This document shows, piece after piece, positions 1 through 12,539 of a stretch of 64,000 nucleotides of DNA; position 1 is the first letter of the stretch; each line of letters begins with the position of its first letter. This DNA is from Simmondsia chinensis (taxonomy: Eukaryota > Streptophyta > Magnoliopsida > Caryophyllales > Simmondsiaceae). The stretch lies in assembly GCA_018398585.1 (NCBI GenBank), contig JAGTTD010000010.1, forward strand, positions 31,908,638 to 31,972,637, in the 5' to 3' direction. A model generated the notes under the pieces. The model made no database searches. It was not told the DNA's origin and worked only from the letters and a program-made list of their open reading frames with translations. Both the position numbers and the translations under genes were made by a program.

Positions 1-75
1 CTTAATGAGGATATCCAAGTGTTTAGACTTTTAACCACTAAAGTTCTTAAAATGTTAATCATAAATAATCAAACT

Positions 76-577
76 TGATGCAGATCGGTCTAATGATCTA
101 ACCTACAATCTTGAACTTCAACGACGTGTGGTGGGATTGGATAGGGTTGATCGTATCCAACAATGCTGGATTAAGTGGGATCGGCTAAAATTCGTTGATT
201 CTGCTAATACTCGAGCAATAACTAGAAGAGGAGCTATGTAATTTTTATTGAATTTTTTTAAAATAAAAACTACAAAGATCAATTCAAACAAAATAAATCA
301 TCAAATTTTTCAATTAACCAAAAGTTTTCTAAAATAAACAACTAATGACCTATTTATATACATAAAGAAAACCTTACTCTTGTAGTAATCAAACTCTAAA
401 AACTAATCCTACATTAAATCAAACTTTGCTACTCCTATTGATAATCTAACTCTAAAACCCTAAACTTAATTACATAATTAAGTAAAATTAAATATTAATA
501 AATAAAATTCTAATTACACTATAATTAAAACTACTTTTGTCGTCTCAATCGGGTTACTTTGATCCCTATTTGCATCA
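76..577 (-). repeat. Solo LTR of a Ty3/gypsy-type element
   Basis: The segment begins TGATGCA and ends TGCATCA on the plus strand, giving the TG..CA ends of an LTR. It is flanked by near-identical 5-bp repeats (aaact at 71-75, aacct at 578-582). The same sequence recurs at 49159-49583, 50684-51157 and 51163-51591, and the copy at 50684 directly adjoins a tRNA-Met primer-binding site, which fixes the orientation as minus. A TATA-like TATATAAATAGG reads on the minus strand near 350-361. No internal region is present, so this is a solo LTR left by LTR-LTR recombination. The gypsy assignment rests on the protease fragment next to the other copies. Confidence 0.8.
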
Positions 578-1115
578 AACCTCAAAATATTTAAGTAATA
601 AAATTTTCACGGGGCATTTGTCGCACCTATCTACACTTTATCTAGGCTAGCTAGGCTCAAGTAAAATTCTGTTCGATAATTAATGAGAGAAGTATAAACC
701 AGGCGCATCACAAAAACGAGGTCCGAGCTTACACAAAAAGCATGTAGCACAAAATATGAACAGAGAAAAACAAAATAAAAGTATTCCAAAATACAAAACT
801 CATCCCCATCAAAATTAGACACGCTAGAAGAGATAAGTAGCCCATATACGACACCGATCAAACCTACATTCTAACTTTCAATAAAATAAAAATAAAATAA
901 AAATACCCGAAGAAAATTGCTATCCTACAAATTTCAGATATAATAAATGTCAGAAATTGTTACTTATAATAATGAACTGATAAAGCCCAATAATAATGTA
1001 GATTAAAGACCCATTCAGTATTGGGCCCATAACTTACTGCTATACGATTAGCCCATGATAAAGTTCGAATTCCTTGTGACTTGATAGGTATCCTTTTCTC
1101 TACAAATAAATTTTT
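578..1115. other. AT-rich spacer without a recognisable gene
   Basis: Short open frames here lack domains and have the composition expected of AT-rich noise. No repeat boundary or RNA gene was recognised. Confidence 0.6.
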
Positions 1116-2521
1116 CTGGTTGCTGGATTAATTTTTTTTGATAATTGACCCATCGTGGGATTTTATTAAAAAGAAAGAAAGGTACAATTTACACTCCGGT
1201 CAAGAGATTCAAAGCAACAAACAATCCCGACATACAAACACGAAAGAACACCCAAACATCCCAATCCAAAACCCCCATAACACCCAAAAACACCCCAAAA
1301 GCACCAACAACACACCAACAAAACACCCAAACACCCAAAAACATCAACAAAAAGCCTGAAAAAAAAAACACCCAAAAACACGAATGTGCAAAAAATCTCA
1401 AGACTAAGAAGGAAAAAAGATACCAATCAAATCCAAGCGGAGACCTCAACCCAATCTAGTCCATTCTAATGGGATCTTTTATAGGAAAGAGCACCGCAAG
1501 ACCGCGGATGCAGATACGACGATAAGTGGCAGGGGGGCAACGGGAGGCATGTTCAAACAACAGAGACGCAGGGACCCAAGGCAAGTGGATCGAGGGGGAC
1601 GGGACCTCGACGGTGGAGACACACCCCAAAGCACGACCAATCCAACACCAAACCAAAGAGGCCCCACCCCCAAGACCCAACACCCAAGAACGCCAAGCCT
1701 ACGACCCGATGTCCAGACAACACCAACCCGGAATCATGAACCCAGACCCCAAACCACGAAAACCCATCATCAACCGCGACCAGAAATGGAGAGGCAACAA
1801 ACAGGGAAGCAACATCAGAAATGGGCGAGGGAGCAAAATGGGAACTCGAACCTGACTCCAAAGCTCAGCAATCCATCTCCTGAGAAGGACCACAACGGAG
1901 GGGACAATGGAAAGCATTACCCCAAACAAATGTGGTCCCGAGCGGGTGGGAGAGAAACCCAAAGAGAGCGAAGACTCAAGAATCGGACCAATCCTCAACC
2001 TACAAACATCAACGAACGAACGCTTCCGAGACCTCACAAGGCAAAGCATCAGTGAGGAAAGCCGGCGGTGCAGGAAGTAGGGCGGCGACGAAGCAGGGAC
2101 TCGGTGGAGGAGAGTCAAGCAACAAGGAGGCACGGCAGTGAAGGTCCGTTGAGAAAGGACACGGCGTGAGCACGAGCGAGAACCCCTCACATGACATGTC
2201 CATCACCCAAATCACCATACCTGACCCAACACACAACACTCGAACCCAGACCCCACAACAATCGAACAACCACCGCCAGGCACGACCGGTGCTACCGCCG
2301 AAGAGCACACCAACGATGGGCCTGATAAAGAAAGGGGAAGAAACCGCCCGCATAAGCAATCGACGGCGAGAGAGGGGGGGAGACAGAGGGTCTCCCCCCC
2401 ACGGTGACTTAGGGCAAAGGTTCGAAGGAAGGGGAAGGGTTTGTCAGGGGGAGGGTTTGTCAGGGGGGTGGTTGATTCACCTTTGTCAGAGGAAAGTTGA
2501 ATTACTCTAGTTGCTGGATTA
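1116..2521 (-). mobile_element. L1-type poly(A) retroposon with TSD, non-autonomous or internally deleted
   Basis: A 15-bp direct repeat with one mismatch (ctggttgctggatta at 1116-1130, ctagttgctggatta at 2507-2521) brackets a GC-richer block. A T-run follows directly at the left end (1132-1139), so the element lies on the minus strand with a poly(A) tail there. The end before the tail contains an AATAAAATCCC-like motif typical of plant L1 3' ends. No endonuclease, reverse transcriptase or RRM was found in any frame. The 5' side (about 2400-2506) carries short direct repeats of gggtttgtcaggggg. Best read as an L1 derivative reduced to 5' and 3' sequences, or as a retroposed unknown transcript. 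The proline- and arginine-rich frames are not convincing proteins. Confidence 0.6.
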
Positions 2522-3595
2522 TTATTTTCACCTTATTCCAAAAACTTAAAAGAAGACAGAAAATCTTTTAAAAATTTAATTTTTAGTTTCTTAAAACTAA
2601 AAATTATAAATAGAAAATGATATCAGTACGCAATACATGTTACCATTGATCAAAGGAGATTCCTAGCCAATGTGTACATATAACATGAAGGAAATAAACA
2701 ACAAATCAAGCGGTAAAAAATATCTGTAGAGCTATTTTATAAACGAATATCAAATGTGTTTCTTTACCTGTCAGAGTTGATGTAGTAGCAAGTTGCATTA
2801 AGAAAAGAAGTGAGCAATTTGTAGTTCGGATGTGGATTTGAATATGGGACTTCGTGTCTTAGGCTTCAATCTTCCTGATACTTTAAGTTAGAAACCAGAG
2901 CCTCATTATTTACTCATCAAAAGAAATCAGCGATTTTGGACTTGTAATTGTCACTAAATTGAGTCACCGAATCTCCTCCTTCAAATTAATAAGCAAAAAA
3001 CCATTAAATAGAGAATCTTGATAGCGATGTTTCTAGAGTATTTAGAACATATTCAATCAACAATAGTATCACAACAACGATATCACATATTACCTTTTAT
3101 CAGTTCTCTCATCTTCAAACAAAGTAATATAAGAATCAAAGCGCACATCATTTTCCTAACAGATCAATAGAAATATTATTTGAAATTAATATTCACAATC
3201 AAACATTCTGATTGGAAGCAATCACATCCACAAGGACTTCAGCTTCGAATTCTCAAAAAATGTCGCTTTCGATTGGGACACCTACTTGCAAAGGAATTGA
3301 ATGGTGGATGAAATCCCACTTCCTAGCATGTTTAGGTAGATTGGTTATTCAAATGGCAAGATACAAATTCAATTGAAGGGCAAAGGGGGGGGCAGAAAAT
3401 GACTCAACATGAAGATTGAATATTTAGAAACTGTGCAAAACCAAGGTCTTTCAGGGTTAAGTTCAATGATTCTAATGCTAAAAGTAGAGAAAGTGGGGTC
3501 CTTTTAAATTATAAGAGCTTTGTTTTTTGGTACACTTGGTTGGTACCTAGTGTTTTGTGTTGCATGCATGTTAGTATGTTTCTAATTTTTTTTTA
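2522..3595. other. AT-rich spacer, nothing recognised
   Basis: No long frame, RNA gene or clear repeat boundary was found. A stretch near 2811-2920 has tRNA-derived-SINE-like wording but lacks A and B boxes that could be defended. Confidence 0.5.
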
Positions 3596-4005
3596 AAGGT
3601 CTTTTTACTAAAATCTACCTAAGTTTTAGGTATCTTTTTAAAATATCACCCAGATCTTTTCCAATTTTTAAAGTCATAATTGTTACACCTTAATGTAACG
3701 ACGTTAACATTCGTTAGTTTTGTTGACGCGACATTTGAAGAAACTAATTTTTAAAATTTAAAAGTTATCTTTTAAAAATTTATAAATTTTTTAGATAATT
3801 AATATATTTTTTCAAATATTTTAAAACCATTTGAAATGCAAATTCGAATTTTTTTTAAAATTATTTTCTTTTATTTTTCAAAAGCCATGTCAGCAATAAG
3901 TAACGGATGTTAATATTTTTAACATTAAGGTGTGACATTAAAAATTTTTGAAAAGTTTAGGTGTAATTTTGAAAAATTAAAAAATCTTAGTAGTTTCTTG
4001 AAACC
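3596..4005. repeat. Foldback (MITE-like) repeat
   Basis: The left part (about 3645-3715, with ttacaccttaatgtaacg and ttaacattcgtta) is matched in reverse complement by the right part (about 3895-3950, with taacggatgttaat and aacattaaggtgtga), leaving an AT-rich centre. A similar foldback lies at 34520-35042, and a half-related stretch near 10460-10735. No transposase is present. Exact termini and TSD could not be fixed. Confidence 0.5.
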
Positions 4006-4097
4006 ACACCTGACACTCGGGTGGTTCTCAGTTAAAAAAAAAAAAACCGTTCCTTTTAGAATCTAAGCTTGTAAAAATTTCACCTGGCATTTAGACT

Positions 4098-5215
4098 CAA
4101 TCTATGGAGTTAATGTGGGAAAGATGGACAAAAAGGTTATGGATACTAATAAACTTCTTGCTGGGAAGAGTACATCGGGGATTTGGAAGAAGCTTCAGTT
4201 AAGGCTTAATGGTGATGAATCTATTATGACCGAGCAATTTACACTGATGGAATAGGGTTATGATTGACTTGATTTCCTGCCATCTTCATCCCAGGTTTTG
4301 ATGCATTGGTCTCACACCCACCCCCCACTGGCCAGATCTTGGCATTTCCTCCATATGAAGATCTCTATGCTTGCTCAAGAGAATGAGAGAAATCCTCCAC
4401 TATATCATATAATAGTAGTCCAAAGGTTTCATGAGGTTCTGCAAGTAAGAAAAAGGTGCCTGCATGATTCATTGTTATCAAAGCCAAATGAACAACGAAG
4501 TTGGTTAGTGTAAAGGATTTAAGATTGCAGTGGTTTCTCTTTGTTGTTGAGTCTTACAAGAATAGCTAATCAAGCCAGTGACTCAATTTTCAAAGGGACA
4601 AGGTCATGGCAAATTTCTTTTACCTGATATATGACTAGGCTACCAGATGCAAAAATTGGAACTTGATAGAAGGAATTAGCTAAAACAGAACCCTTAGTAT
4701 CATGTTGTCATGTCTAGTCATTAGCACTAGAGTAGATAGTACCTTCCTATAGGTCATGGGATTGTGTTGCCCATAGTTTGGCTTCCCTCCCTAGTAAGCC
4801 ATTGCACTGACCTAGGTTCCAATGCCACATAATTACCATACCAAAAATCCATATTCTCAGTGGTGAGGTGCTACCGTGTGGGGATATATGGAGAAAAGTC
4901 TAGAGTACTTGTCTTTTGGAGGATGATCATCAATTTATATTTGCTACCCAAAAAACTCTTTGTTGATATTCCCAGTACGGTACCGTTACCCAAAGGAAAC
5001 GATGAGCTAATTGGGTTGTTATTAAGGGAGCAAATATCTCTCTAGGACCTTTTGTGTGAGACAAGCGCTGGTGTGATGAAGAGTGTTTTGCTGGTCCTAT
5101 ATTTGGCTTGGATTATCCTTTTTTAAAGGGGTTAAACCTTGACATTGAAATTCCATACCCACTTGAAAAGAAGTGGAAAATTTTGAATAGACAGGTACAG
5201 AATGCTGAAACCACC
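4098..5215 (+). pseudogene. Decayed protein-coding relic, family not recognised
   Basis: Several plus-strand stretches read like real protein although broken by stops and frameshifts. About 4098-4253 reads SIYGVNVGKMDKKVMDT and continues to a TAG. About 4294-4383 contains SHPPPTGQILAFPPYEDLYA. About 4920-5045 contains LLPKKLFVDIPSTVPLPKGN. About 5029-5200, in a shifted frame, contains KRWCDEECFAGPIFGLDYPF and ends in PYPLEKKWKILNRQ, with one TGA where W or R would be expected. The order suggests one ancestral coding sequence, either a processed copy or an exon remnant. No poly(A) tract or TSD was found. I do not recognise the family and assign no function. Confidence 0.45.
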
Positions 5216-6799
5216 TAAGTCATTAGTATAGTTCCAAAGTGCTTACTTAACAAGTTCCTATTTTCAAGACTACCAGCCCCCTTTTTATTATGATATAACT
5301 TTCATACGAGGAATGTAGCGGGTTTTGACACTATTCATGCTCGAAGGCCAATGATGTTTTCACCAGGGAGCGTGATATTTTAACGATTGTCAGTGTTTAT
5401 AGATGAAGCCATTCATTTTTACTGACTCTGAATTTCAAGACATGTATATCATGTCATGCTCTGTGATCCATGTAATAATCAATATGTTAAGATAGCAAAA
5501 TGGCTACTATATCAATCTTCATTTTCTGGTAGCTAGTGTCCATATCAAATCTTGCAATCATCTACTTGTGGCCATAAACCTAGTGCCTGGCTCCATGAAG
5601 TTATTTTCATGCAATGGTAGGATTGAAATACATACTTCACATTTCATAAGGTACAATGTCCAAGTGTGTCATTGGTCGAGCGAACCTCCAAGTGTTAGTG
5701 ATTATACCTACCAAGTTTAGAGTTAAGACTAACGTAAACACAAATTTTGTGTGTCCCTTCAAATCTTCTACGTTTAACGAACACCCAGTTGAGTTTAAGT
5801 CATGTCAACTACCTAAGAAATGCTAAAACTAGGACTTCATGGCCATATTGTTGAGAGTGAATTACGAACTACGAACCCTCTTTACACAATGGGATATGGT
5901 CATATTGGAGAACTACACATTTGCAATTTTTTCCTTTTTTTTTTTTTTTTTTTTTTGCATCAGTTACTTTGGTTGCAAATTGACAAATTTGCAAGTTAAC
6001 ATATATTATCTAGTCAAAATGTTTCTACATGTAATAAGATTAGTTGGGGATCACATATTCATTGGGTGGCTAGTAATCTTCGATTAAGAAATTAACTATT
6101 CATGAATGATTTTATAGATCAATATATGTGTGTCGCATGCTGAAACTCATAATACTTTGTTGTTAATTGGCAGAATGTTGGGGAAATTTTTGAGGCATTT
6201 AGCGAATCATTTTTCTTAAAACTTGTTTCCTGCTTATCGAAATAGTATTGGGGATACAATGATAATCTCACACAAAGAGAGAGTGAATGTAGGAATGATG
6301 GATTTTCAAGATGAAAGAAGTAGATTGTATGGATTTTATAAGTAATTTTTCAAGCATCTTTTTCAAGCTAATTTACAGTTACTTTTTTCAAGATCTTTCA
6401 AGTCATTTTAATCTAATTGGTAGAGGCTTTATATAGATAAATAAGTGTCTTTTAGAATGAGACATAACCCTTCTAAAAAGCCGACAACATACATCATGAA
6501 AAATAATGCAAAAAAGGGGGAAAAAACTGCCTTGTATGTTGAAATTATGTCGGTACACAGTCATTGTTTGTTGACACACAACCTATTTTTTGGTACAACA
6601 TTGTATGCTGACACACACTTTACAATGAGTTTTTCTAGTTTATGTATGTCGACAACACCCTTATATGTGTTGACATACACCTCAGTCGGGCCAAAAATCA
6701 TTAAAAACATTTATTTTATGTTGTATTTGATTCCCCTATATAATATATATATACTAACTACGAAATTCATTATTGACCAAATTAAGAAACCTAGGCGGC
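5216..6799. other. AT-rich spacer with T-run and short imperfect repeats
   Basis: A T-run lies at about 5935-5956. At 6537-6690 a loosely repeated phrase around tgttgacacaca occurs several times. The 120-aa frame at 6445-6807 has no domain and runs through this repetitive sequence, so it is not called as a gene. Confidence 0.5.
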
Positions 6800-7682
6800 T
6801 AGTATAAAATGCAGCGTTTTATTAAATGCTTGGTTCAAAACTCTGGCAATGGCATTGTCGTAATTAAAATAAACTTTAGGGCCAAAGTTTAACCAAAAAT
6901 GGGTTTTTGGTTACCATTGTGTGCTTTTTCATCTTTGCCCCTGCCCTTCCCGTTGCCCGTCCCGATTTTTCACTACCCTATTCCCCTTGGCTGACCAAAG
7001 CTTGCTCTTGAAGATATCTTACGACGCTCCCCCTCCTTGATCCAACGGTTGTCCCTGTGCTACGCGTTTTACTCTCTGCGCCTTAGATTGTGTTTGTTTT
7101 GATGATTGTAGCCGTTGATCTGAGTCTTTTGGATAGCCCTGATCTGGCTACCGGTGGTAGCACAGGGATTGAGCCCCTTTATAAATAGGGAGGTTTTCTG
7201 GGCATTGTTACATTTTTCCAATTCGATCCCCATTTTCTATTTTTTTTTTGTTGAGTTTGACAGTTCCCTGTGCCTCTCTCCTTCTCCGTCGGATCTTGTG
7301 GTGGCTTGGGCTTACTTGATGGGGATCAAGGTGCTCTTAATGGCTCTAATGGCTGTTCACATGATGGAGTCCGGTATAGCCTTTCTAATCTTTCTTTAGG
7401 TTTCAGTCTTTGAAGCTTATGTATGAAAGTGTCTGTCATTTGTAACCTAGGTTATGATCCAGTCTGTAATTTGTAATTGATTTTGGTCTAAAACAATATA
7501 AGAAGACCTCTCTATTGATAGGGACGATCGTGGATGTAAGCTATTTAGAGCTAAACCACGTAGATCTAGTATTATTTTTCTTTATCGTTGATTTCATCTT
7601 TTATCATCATTGTAATCTCAGATCAATCTTAGGTTAGTGCTGTTAACAAGAACGCTTTTCAAACAACCTTAAAACCTAACAT
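6800..7682 (+). repeat. Possible LTR relic of a copia-type element
   Basis: A TATAAATAgggagg box (7181-7194) is followed by a leader-like region. About 300 bp downstream comes a motif resembling the R/U5 of plant copia LTRs (gatcgtggatgtaagc then taaaccacgtagatct, 7524-7566). The segment could end at cctaaca (7676-7682). The 81-aa frame 7154-7399 spans the TATA box and is not considered a gene. The left boundary, PBS and a second LTR are not visible, so the call is weak. A degraded pol II promoter with leader is the alternative. Confidence 0.35.
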
Positions 7683-8423
7683 TTTAATAATATACCAATA
7701 CATAGGCCTCATTTGGCATGCAGGAAGCTAGAAACGGGAAGTACAAATTCATAAGAAGTACGTATTCTATCTCTTGTTTGATTACCAGAAAGCAGACAAA
7801 ATGTGAAAAATGGAAGCAATTTTCAAATTCTTCAAAATAAAGGAAGTAACTTAACTAACTTCACTAAATAAATGCTAATACCTTTGTTTTTAACAAGCCT
7901 TTTAAAGCAAGTTCTATTTTATATCTTTACAACTAAATATGTTTTATCCGCTTTCAAAGATGTGAACACATAAATTAAATTAAAAAATATAATTTTTTAT
8001 AAAAATTTAATTTACATGGCAACGAAATCAATCGAAATGTAACATGAAGCCGGAAGCCAGAGAGGATTCTGAGTGGTGAATGCGTAGCAAACAAACGACA
8101 AAAGTCAAGGACGCAACCCCATCACTCTGACACTTTTTATTTAGCATTTACAACTTTCCTTTTCCTCTCACTTCCGACTCTTTTAAAGCAGTCACTCACC
8201 CCTACCTCCTTTTTTCAGCAACTATCAAATCAATTCATATTACTATTTTAAGTTATTTATAATTTAGTATCTAACATTTATAAAAGTAATAAAAAATTCT
8301 CCGACTTTATTTATTTACATTTTTAATATTTTTAATTTTATAGTATCAATAAATACGACTTTCTCTGGTATGATAGCATCACATTTCGTGGGAGAAAGTT
8401 AACGTGATAAGTCACTTTAGATA
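7683..8423. other. AT-rich spacer
   Basis: No gene was found. The phrase ggcctcatttggcatg at about 7708-7723 resembles the ends of the repeat at 35046-36243 and 30239-30850, and may mark an unrelated copy's terminus. Confidence 0.4.
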
Positions 8424-8527
8424 CCAACAACAACAACAACAACATTCCTAGTACCTGAAGGGCTCTTGCGTAAGCAGGATCTAGGGGGTAGGATGTAGGC
8501 AGACTTACCCCTTAAGGGTGGAACCTT
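8424..8527 (-). mobile_element. 3' fragment of an RTE-LINE/SINE family with (TTG)n tail
   Basis: On the minus strand the order is a G-rich ggggtaag motif, TACATCCTACCC, a CTGCTTACGC motif, GAGCC and then six TTG units (8424-8443). This is the common 3' end shared by the LINEs at 12175 and 58182 and the SINE at 53195. The TTACGC wording is closer to the SINE copy than to either LINE, so it may be a 5'-truncated SINE rather than a LINE tail. No TSD was found. Confidence 0.7.
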
Positions 8528-9263
8528 AAAGAAAATATTCATGTTGACCCCTTTTTTTAGAAAAGAAAAATCTTTATTCGTAACCATTAATACTCGTTCA
8601 CTTTTGTGAGCATTTAAACTGGCCTGTCATGTCAAAAGGGATATTTTTATCAATTTACAGTAGCAGGTATTTAAAGTTGCTTGCCATACCAACGTTCTTC
8701 CCGAAATATAATATCATCACACTACAAATAGTACGATTTATTAATACGAATAAAATTTGAGGTTTTAAAATAATAAATAAAATAAGTCAAGAGCCTCATT
8801 ATTAGTTATGAAAACATTGAGGGACTAAAATGTAAATAACTATTCTTTCTCTTTTATAGGTTTTATTAAGAATTTATAGAGATTCATAATTCTATCACTC
8901 ATGTATTTTAAATTGTATAAATTTCAGCAGTTAGGTAGTCTATCTAAAAATTTTTGGCTAGAAATATAGATGCTATGTAATTCCAACAATATATAGTTAT
9001 CGTTTATTACGGTCTTAGATTTTTGAAGAAAATTGCTATGAGACATATGATTTTGGAAATTTATAGGCATACTTCTTTAGAATTTAGGAACTTTTTAATC
9101 ATATTTCGGTAGATTTTCTACTTAAATACTAACAAACTTATATATTATTGTAATTGTGTATCACAATCGCACTTTCTTGTAAAGATTGTATGTATTTAGT
9201 CAAAACTTCACCATATTTTGATATGGGGTATTTACGTGATAAAAAACCTACTAACAACTATTG

Positions 9264-9321
<58 letters not shown>

Positions 9322-12154
9322 TCATATGATCCCTATATGATAAATTCTTAAAGCTTAGAGTACCTAAGTGTACAAAATCTTTCTAAAATTTAAAAATTAA
9401 AAATTGTATATGGAAAATTAATTTTTTTCTTATTTTGTTTTTCCGTTTCAGCTTTCCCATATTCAAAATCTAATTCGAAAATTCTGAAAAACTAAAATCT
9501 ACAACAAATAAATACTTAATAATTCAAGTATCATGTTTGTCTTATCGGCCCAATCTAATTTAGACCTACGGTGCACTGCGGTTTGACTTTAGTGCGTGTG
9601 AATCATGTTGACCACAAAAAATTGTCTTATGTTATATTCTCAAATAATGAAAATTTTATGCTCCTCTGCGTGGACATAAGTTTAAAGTTGAACCGCATTC
9701 CTGTATAGATCTCTTCTATTTCACGTTTTTCTATGTAGTTGCTCAGGCCTCGCTCTTGCGGGTGTACCTGCTTTGTATCTCGACTTTTGTCGTTAATTAT
9801 CAAAAAAAGTTGAATCACATATATTTTAGTGTTCCGATTTTTCCTTTTAATCTCCTTTATTTATGCATGCTACTTTAATATAGCGTTTTGATGTTTGTAC
9901 GTGGTTCTCACAACTGATTTCGGAAACCAATGTTAAACCCAAATAAGAGACTTAGCAACTAGTGAAAGGAACTTGTGGCTGTTTTTACTATTCTGGCAAG
10001 CAAGCATATATCAGAGCACGTCAATGTATACACGACACCATAATCTGATATTTTAATATATTAAATAAGATATCCCGATGTCAGAAAATTCTTTGATTTC
10101 AGTATGAGTTATGTCAATATTGGAATATGAAACACATTTACCACTGTTTAACTTAAGATACTTATCTATTGTTAAAATATTGTGTTATGTCAACATCTTT
10201 GGAAAAAAAGTATCAGATTCCTATATAATACACCTATATTGTTTAAATCATGTCTCACATTGGTATTATGAATGAAAGTTCACCAAATTTCAACAAAAGG
10301 TATCTAAATAATAAAATAGTTAATATTTAGAATATTTGAGTAGTAAAATTTAAAACTTTATAATACCTTATTAGATATACTAAAACATTAGAATATTTCA
10401 ATAATATAGTCTTATATCTTAGAGTAGCCAAGTGATAAATCTTGGATAATGTTAATGCCAATTCAAAATTCAAATTTTTTAAAAACTTTAAAAAAAGAGA
10501 AAATATTTTAGAAAATTGGAATTTATATTTAAAATAATTTTAAAATATTTTAAAAATTTTGGACAAATAATTTTTTTAGTTTTAAAAAATATTTTTTTAA
10601 TGGATGGTCATCAAATTACGGTATTAACATTAATTATAACACTGAAAAGTTTTGAAAATTTAGCTGTGACTTCAAAAAATGAAAAAAATATAAGTGATTT
10701 TTTAAGATTGCTCTAAAATTTAGATATTTTCACTAGAAAAACCCCAATAGTAATACATTGTAAGTTTCTAATTAGATTTAAGGAAATATTTTCAATAAAG
10801 ATAAAGAAAGAGCAAAAATGAAAAAGAAAATATAGTGGAGACAAAACACCGTGGTATTAGTAAAAATTGTTTGGGCATTATTACTTCCCTAAATTTATTC
10901 TAACTTTCATAATGAAATTTCAAAGGAAAAAAATAAATCGGAGCCCTGATATTACCTATTAAAATTACCCACGGAACAATGAAACCACAATTTGATGTAA
11001 AAATCAAACACAAAGTGGGATAGGGAGAACACTGAAATTTACGTGATTCAGCGGAAGCCTACATTCACGGAGGAGAGCAATACAATTTCATTAATATCAT
11101 TAGAGTTTACATAAGACATCTCAACTCTTAATCTTTCTCACTCAAACCCTTCTCAACTCCAATGGTAAACATATACATTCCGTGTATATATAAAATTACC
11201 ACACTAAAATTTTAGTATGTTATGGGCCTAAATAAAATTGATCCAATCATATATTTTATAAATAAGATCAAATATAACCAGACTTTACGTATAATTTAAT
11301 AAAAAGGATACTGTGTTGTAGGGGGGTGGGGAGAGAGTAAAATGGCAGAGGAAATAAGAAAAAGCTGCTAATCTTGCCATTGACTTTATAAAAATAGCTA
11401 GGCCCCCTTAAAAGAAGGGTCGCCATTAACACCCCGATGCTCCTCTCCTGACACTCTATGCAACACCAAAAATATTACAACTTCTCTTTGCAAAATACCA
11501 GTGTTATTCCGTATAATATATATACATGATATTTATATTTTTAAATATAATTTATATATCATTTATATATAATAACATTGGAATTATATTAAATTTTATA
11601 AAAAAAATACAATATTATATACTTTATAAAATTATATAGTAAGATATTAAATTTTTTTTCCAATAATCTCGAATATTAAATAATGCTCACTTGTATTAGA
11701 GTTTAGAAACTTTTGGTAATACCCTTTTATAATTGCTCGGATTAAGATTTAGAGACTTTTAAGGGTAGGAATACTTGGTAATAATATGTAGAAGACTAGT
11801 TATTGCCTGCAGAATGCACGGATAGTATTTATAGTTTAAAAATTTTCAAGGCTCTATTTGTGAGTTAGAACCCTAAATGGTGGAATCATCCTAAGTAAAA
11901 CTATAATGCCCATTATATATAGCGTTATTTTAATTTTGAAGAATAATTTGAGAAACAATTTTATACATTGCCCTAAAATATATAGGCCGTGACAGCTTTT
12001 CCTTAAAACTGTCGCTGCCTGCTCTATGGTCCCCCTACTCTAACTTGCATCTCTTCAAACATTGAATTCATTTAGTTATTATTATTAATATAAAAAATAT
12101 TATTATTATTATTATTATTTAACTTATAGAAAGTAATAATAACAAAATTTTCCA
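8528..12154. other. Long AT-rich intergenic stretch with simple repeats
   Basis: Contents seen: an (AT)n tract at 9271-9317; AT-rich repeat wording around 10020-10450 also found near 29530-29880 and 53213-54130; a sequence at 10460-10735 related to the foldbacks at 3596 and 34520; and an ATT/TTA microsatellite near 12090-12120. The 63- and 66-aa frames here lack any domain. No gene is supported. Confidence 0.6.
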
Positions 12155-12174
12155 GTAAACAAATAATTTTACTA
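12155..12174. repeat. TSD, left copy, of RTE LINE 1
   Basis: The 20 bases gtaaacaaataattttacta here recur exactly at 16136-16155. Perfect identity over 20 bp supports a single intact insertion between them. Confidence 0.93.
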
Positions 12175-12320
12175 CAACAATAACAACAACAATTCCAATG
12201 CCTCGTGGCTCCCGCTAAAGCAGGGTCTGGGAGGGGTATATGTACGCAGCCATACCCCTTCCGAGTGGAAAGGAGACTATTTCCGAGGACCCCCATCCTT
12301 AAGTACAGGGGCGCCTGCAA
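12175..12320 (-). mobile_element. 3' end of RTE LINE 1, shared with the 5S-headed SINE
   Basis: On the minus strand the order is ggggtcctcggaaatagtct, a G-rich ggaaggggtatgg stretch, the CCCTCCCAGACCC block, a GGGAGCCACGAGGCATTGG block and a degenerate TTG tail. The same order closes the LINE at 58182 and the SINE at 53195. In LINE/SINE systems the RT binds this 3' end to prime cDNA synthesis, so conservation is expected. The 82-aa frame across it is not a gene. Confidence 0.85.
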
Positions 12321-12539
12321 ATAAAACCATCAATTTATCGCCAAATGAGTGAAGAAAATAGACATGCAAGCATTTAAGTATGTATGTAAGCCAAGAAAAC
12401 AGCCGAGTCATTGGAGGATAAACTAATAAGCATATAAGTGCACCACTTGCGGCTATGACTGCCTAGGAATCTTAAACTACAAGTCACTCGCCACCCTATT
12501 CTACGCTGCCACATCCGCTACCTTTATGCTAGCCCTCCA

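Noticed and set aside
1549..2055. 168-aa basic protein
   Set aside because: Low-complexity Pro/Thr/Arg translation antisense to a retroposon. Overlapping frames of similar length exist on both strands.
2811..2920. tRNA-derived SINE or tRNA gene
   Set aside because: Some tRNA-like wording, but no credible A and B boxes, cloverleaf or tail could be assembled.
7154..7399. Small protein gene downstream of a TATA box
   Set aside because: The frame starts upstream of and runs through the TATA box, has no domain, and the surrounding sequence resembles an LTR.
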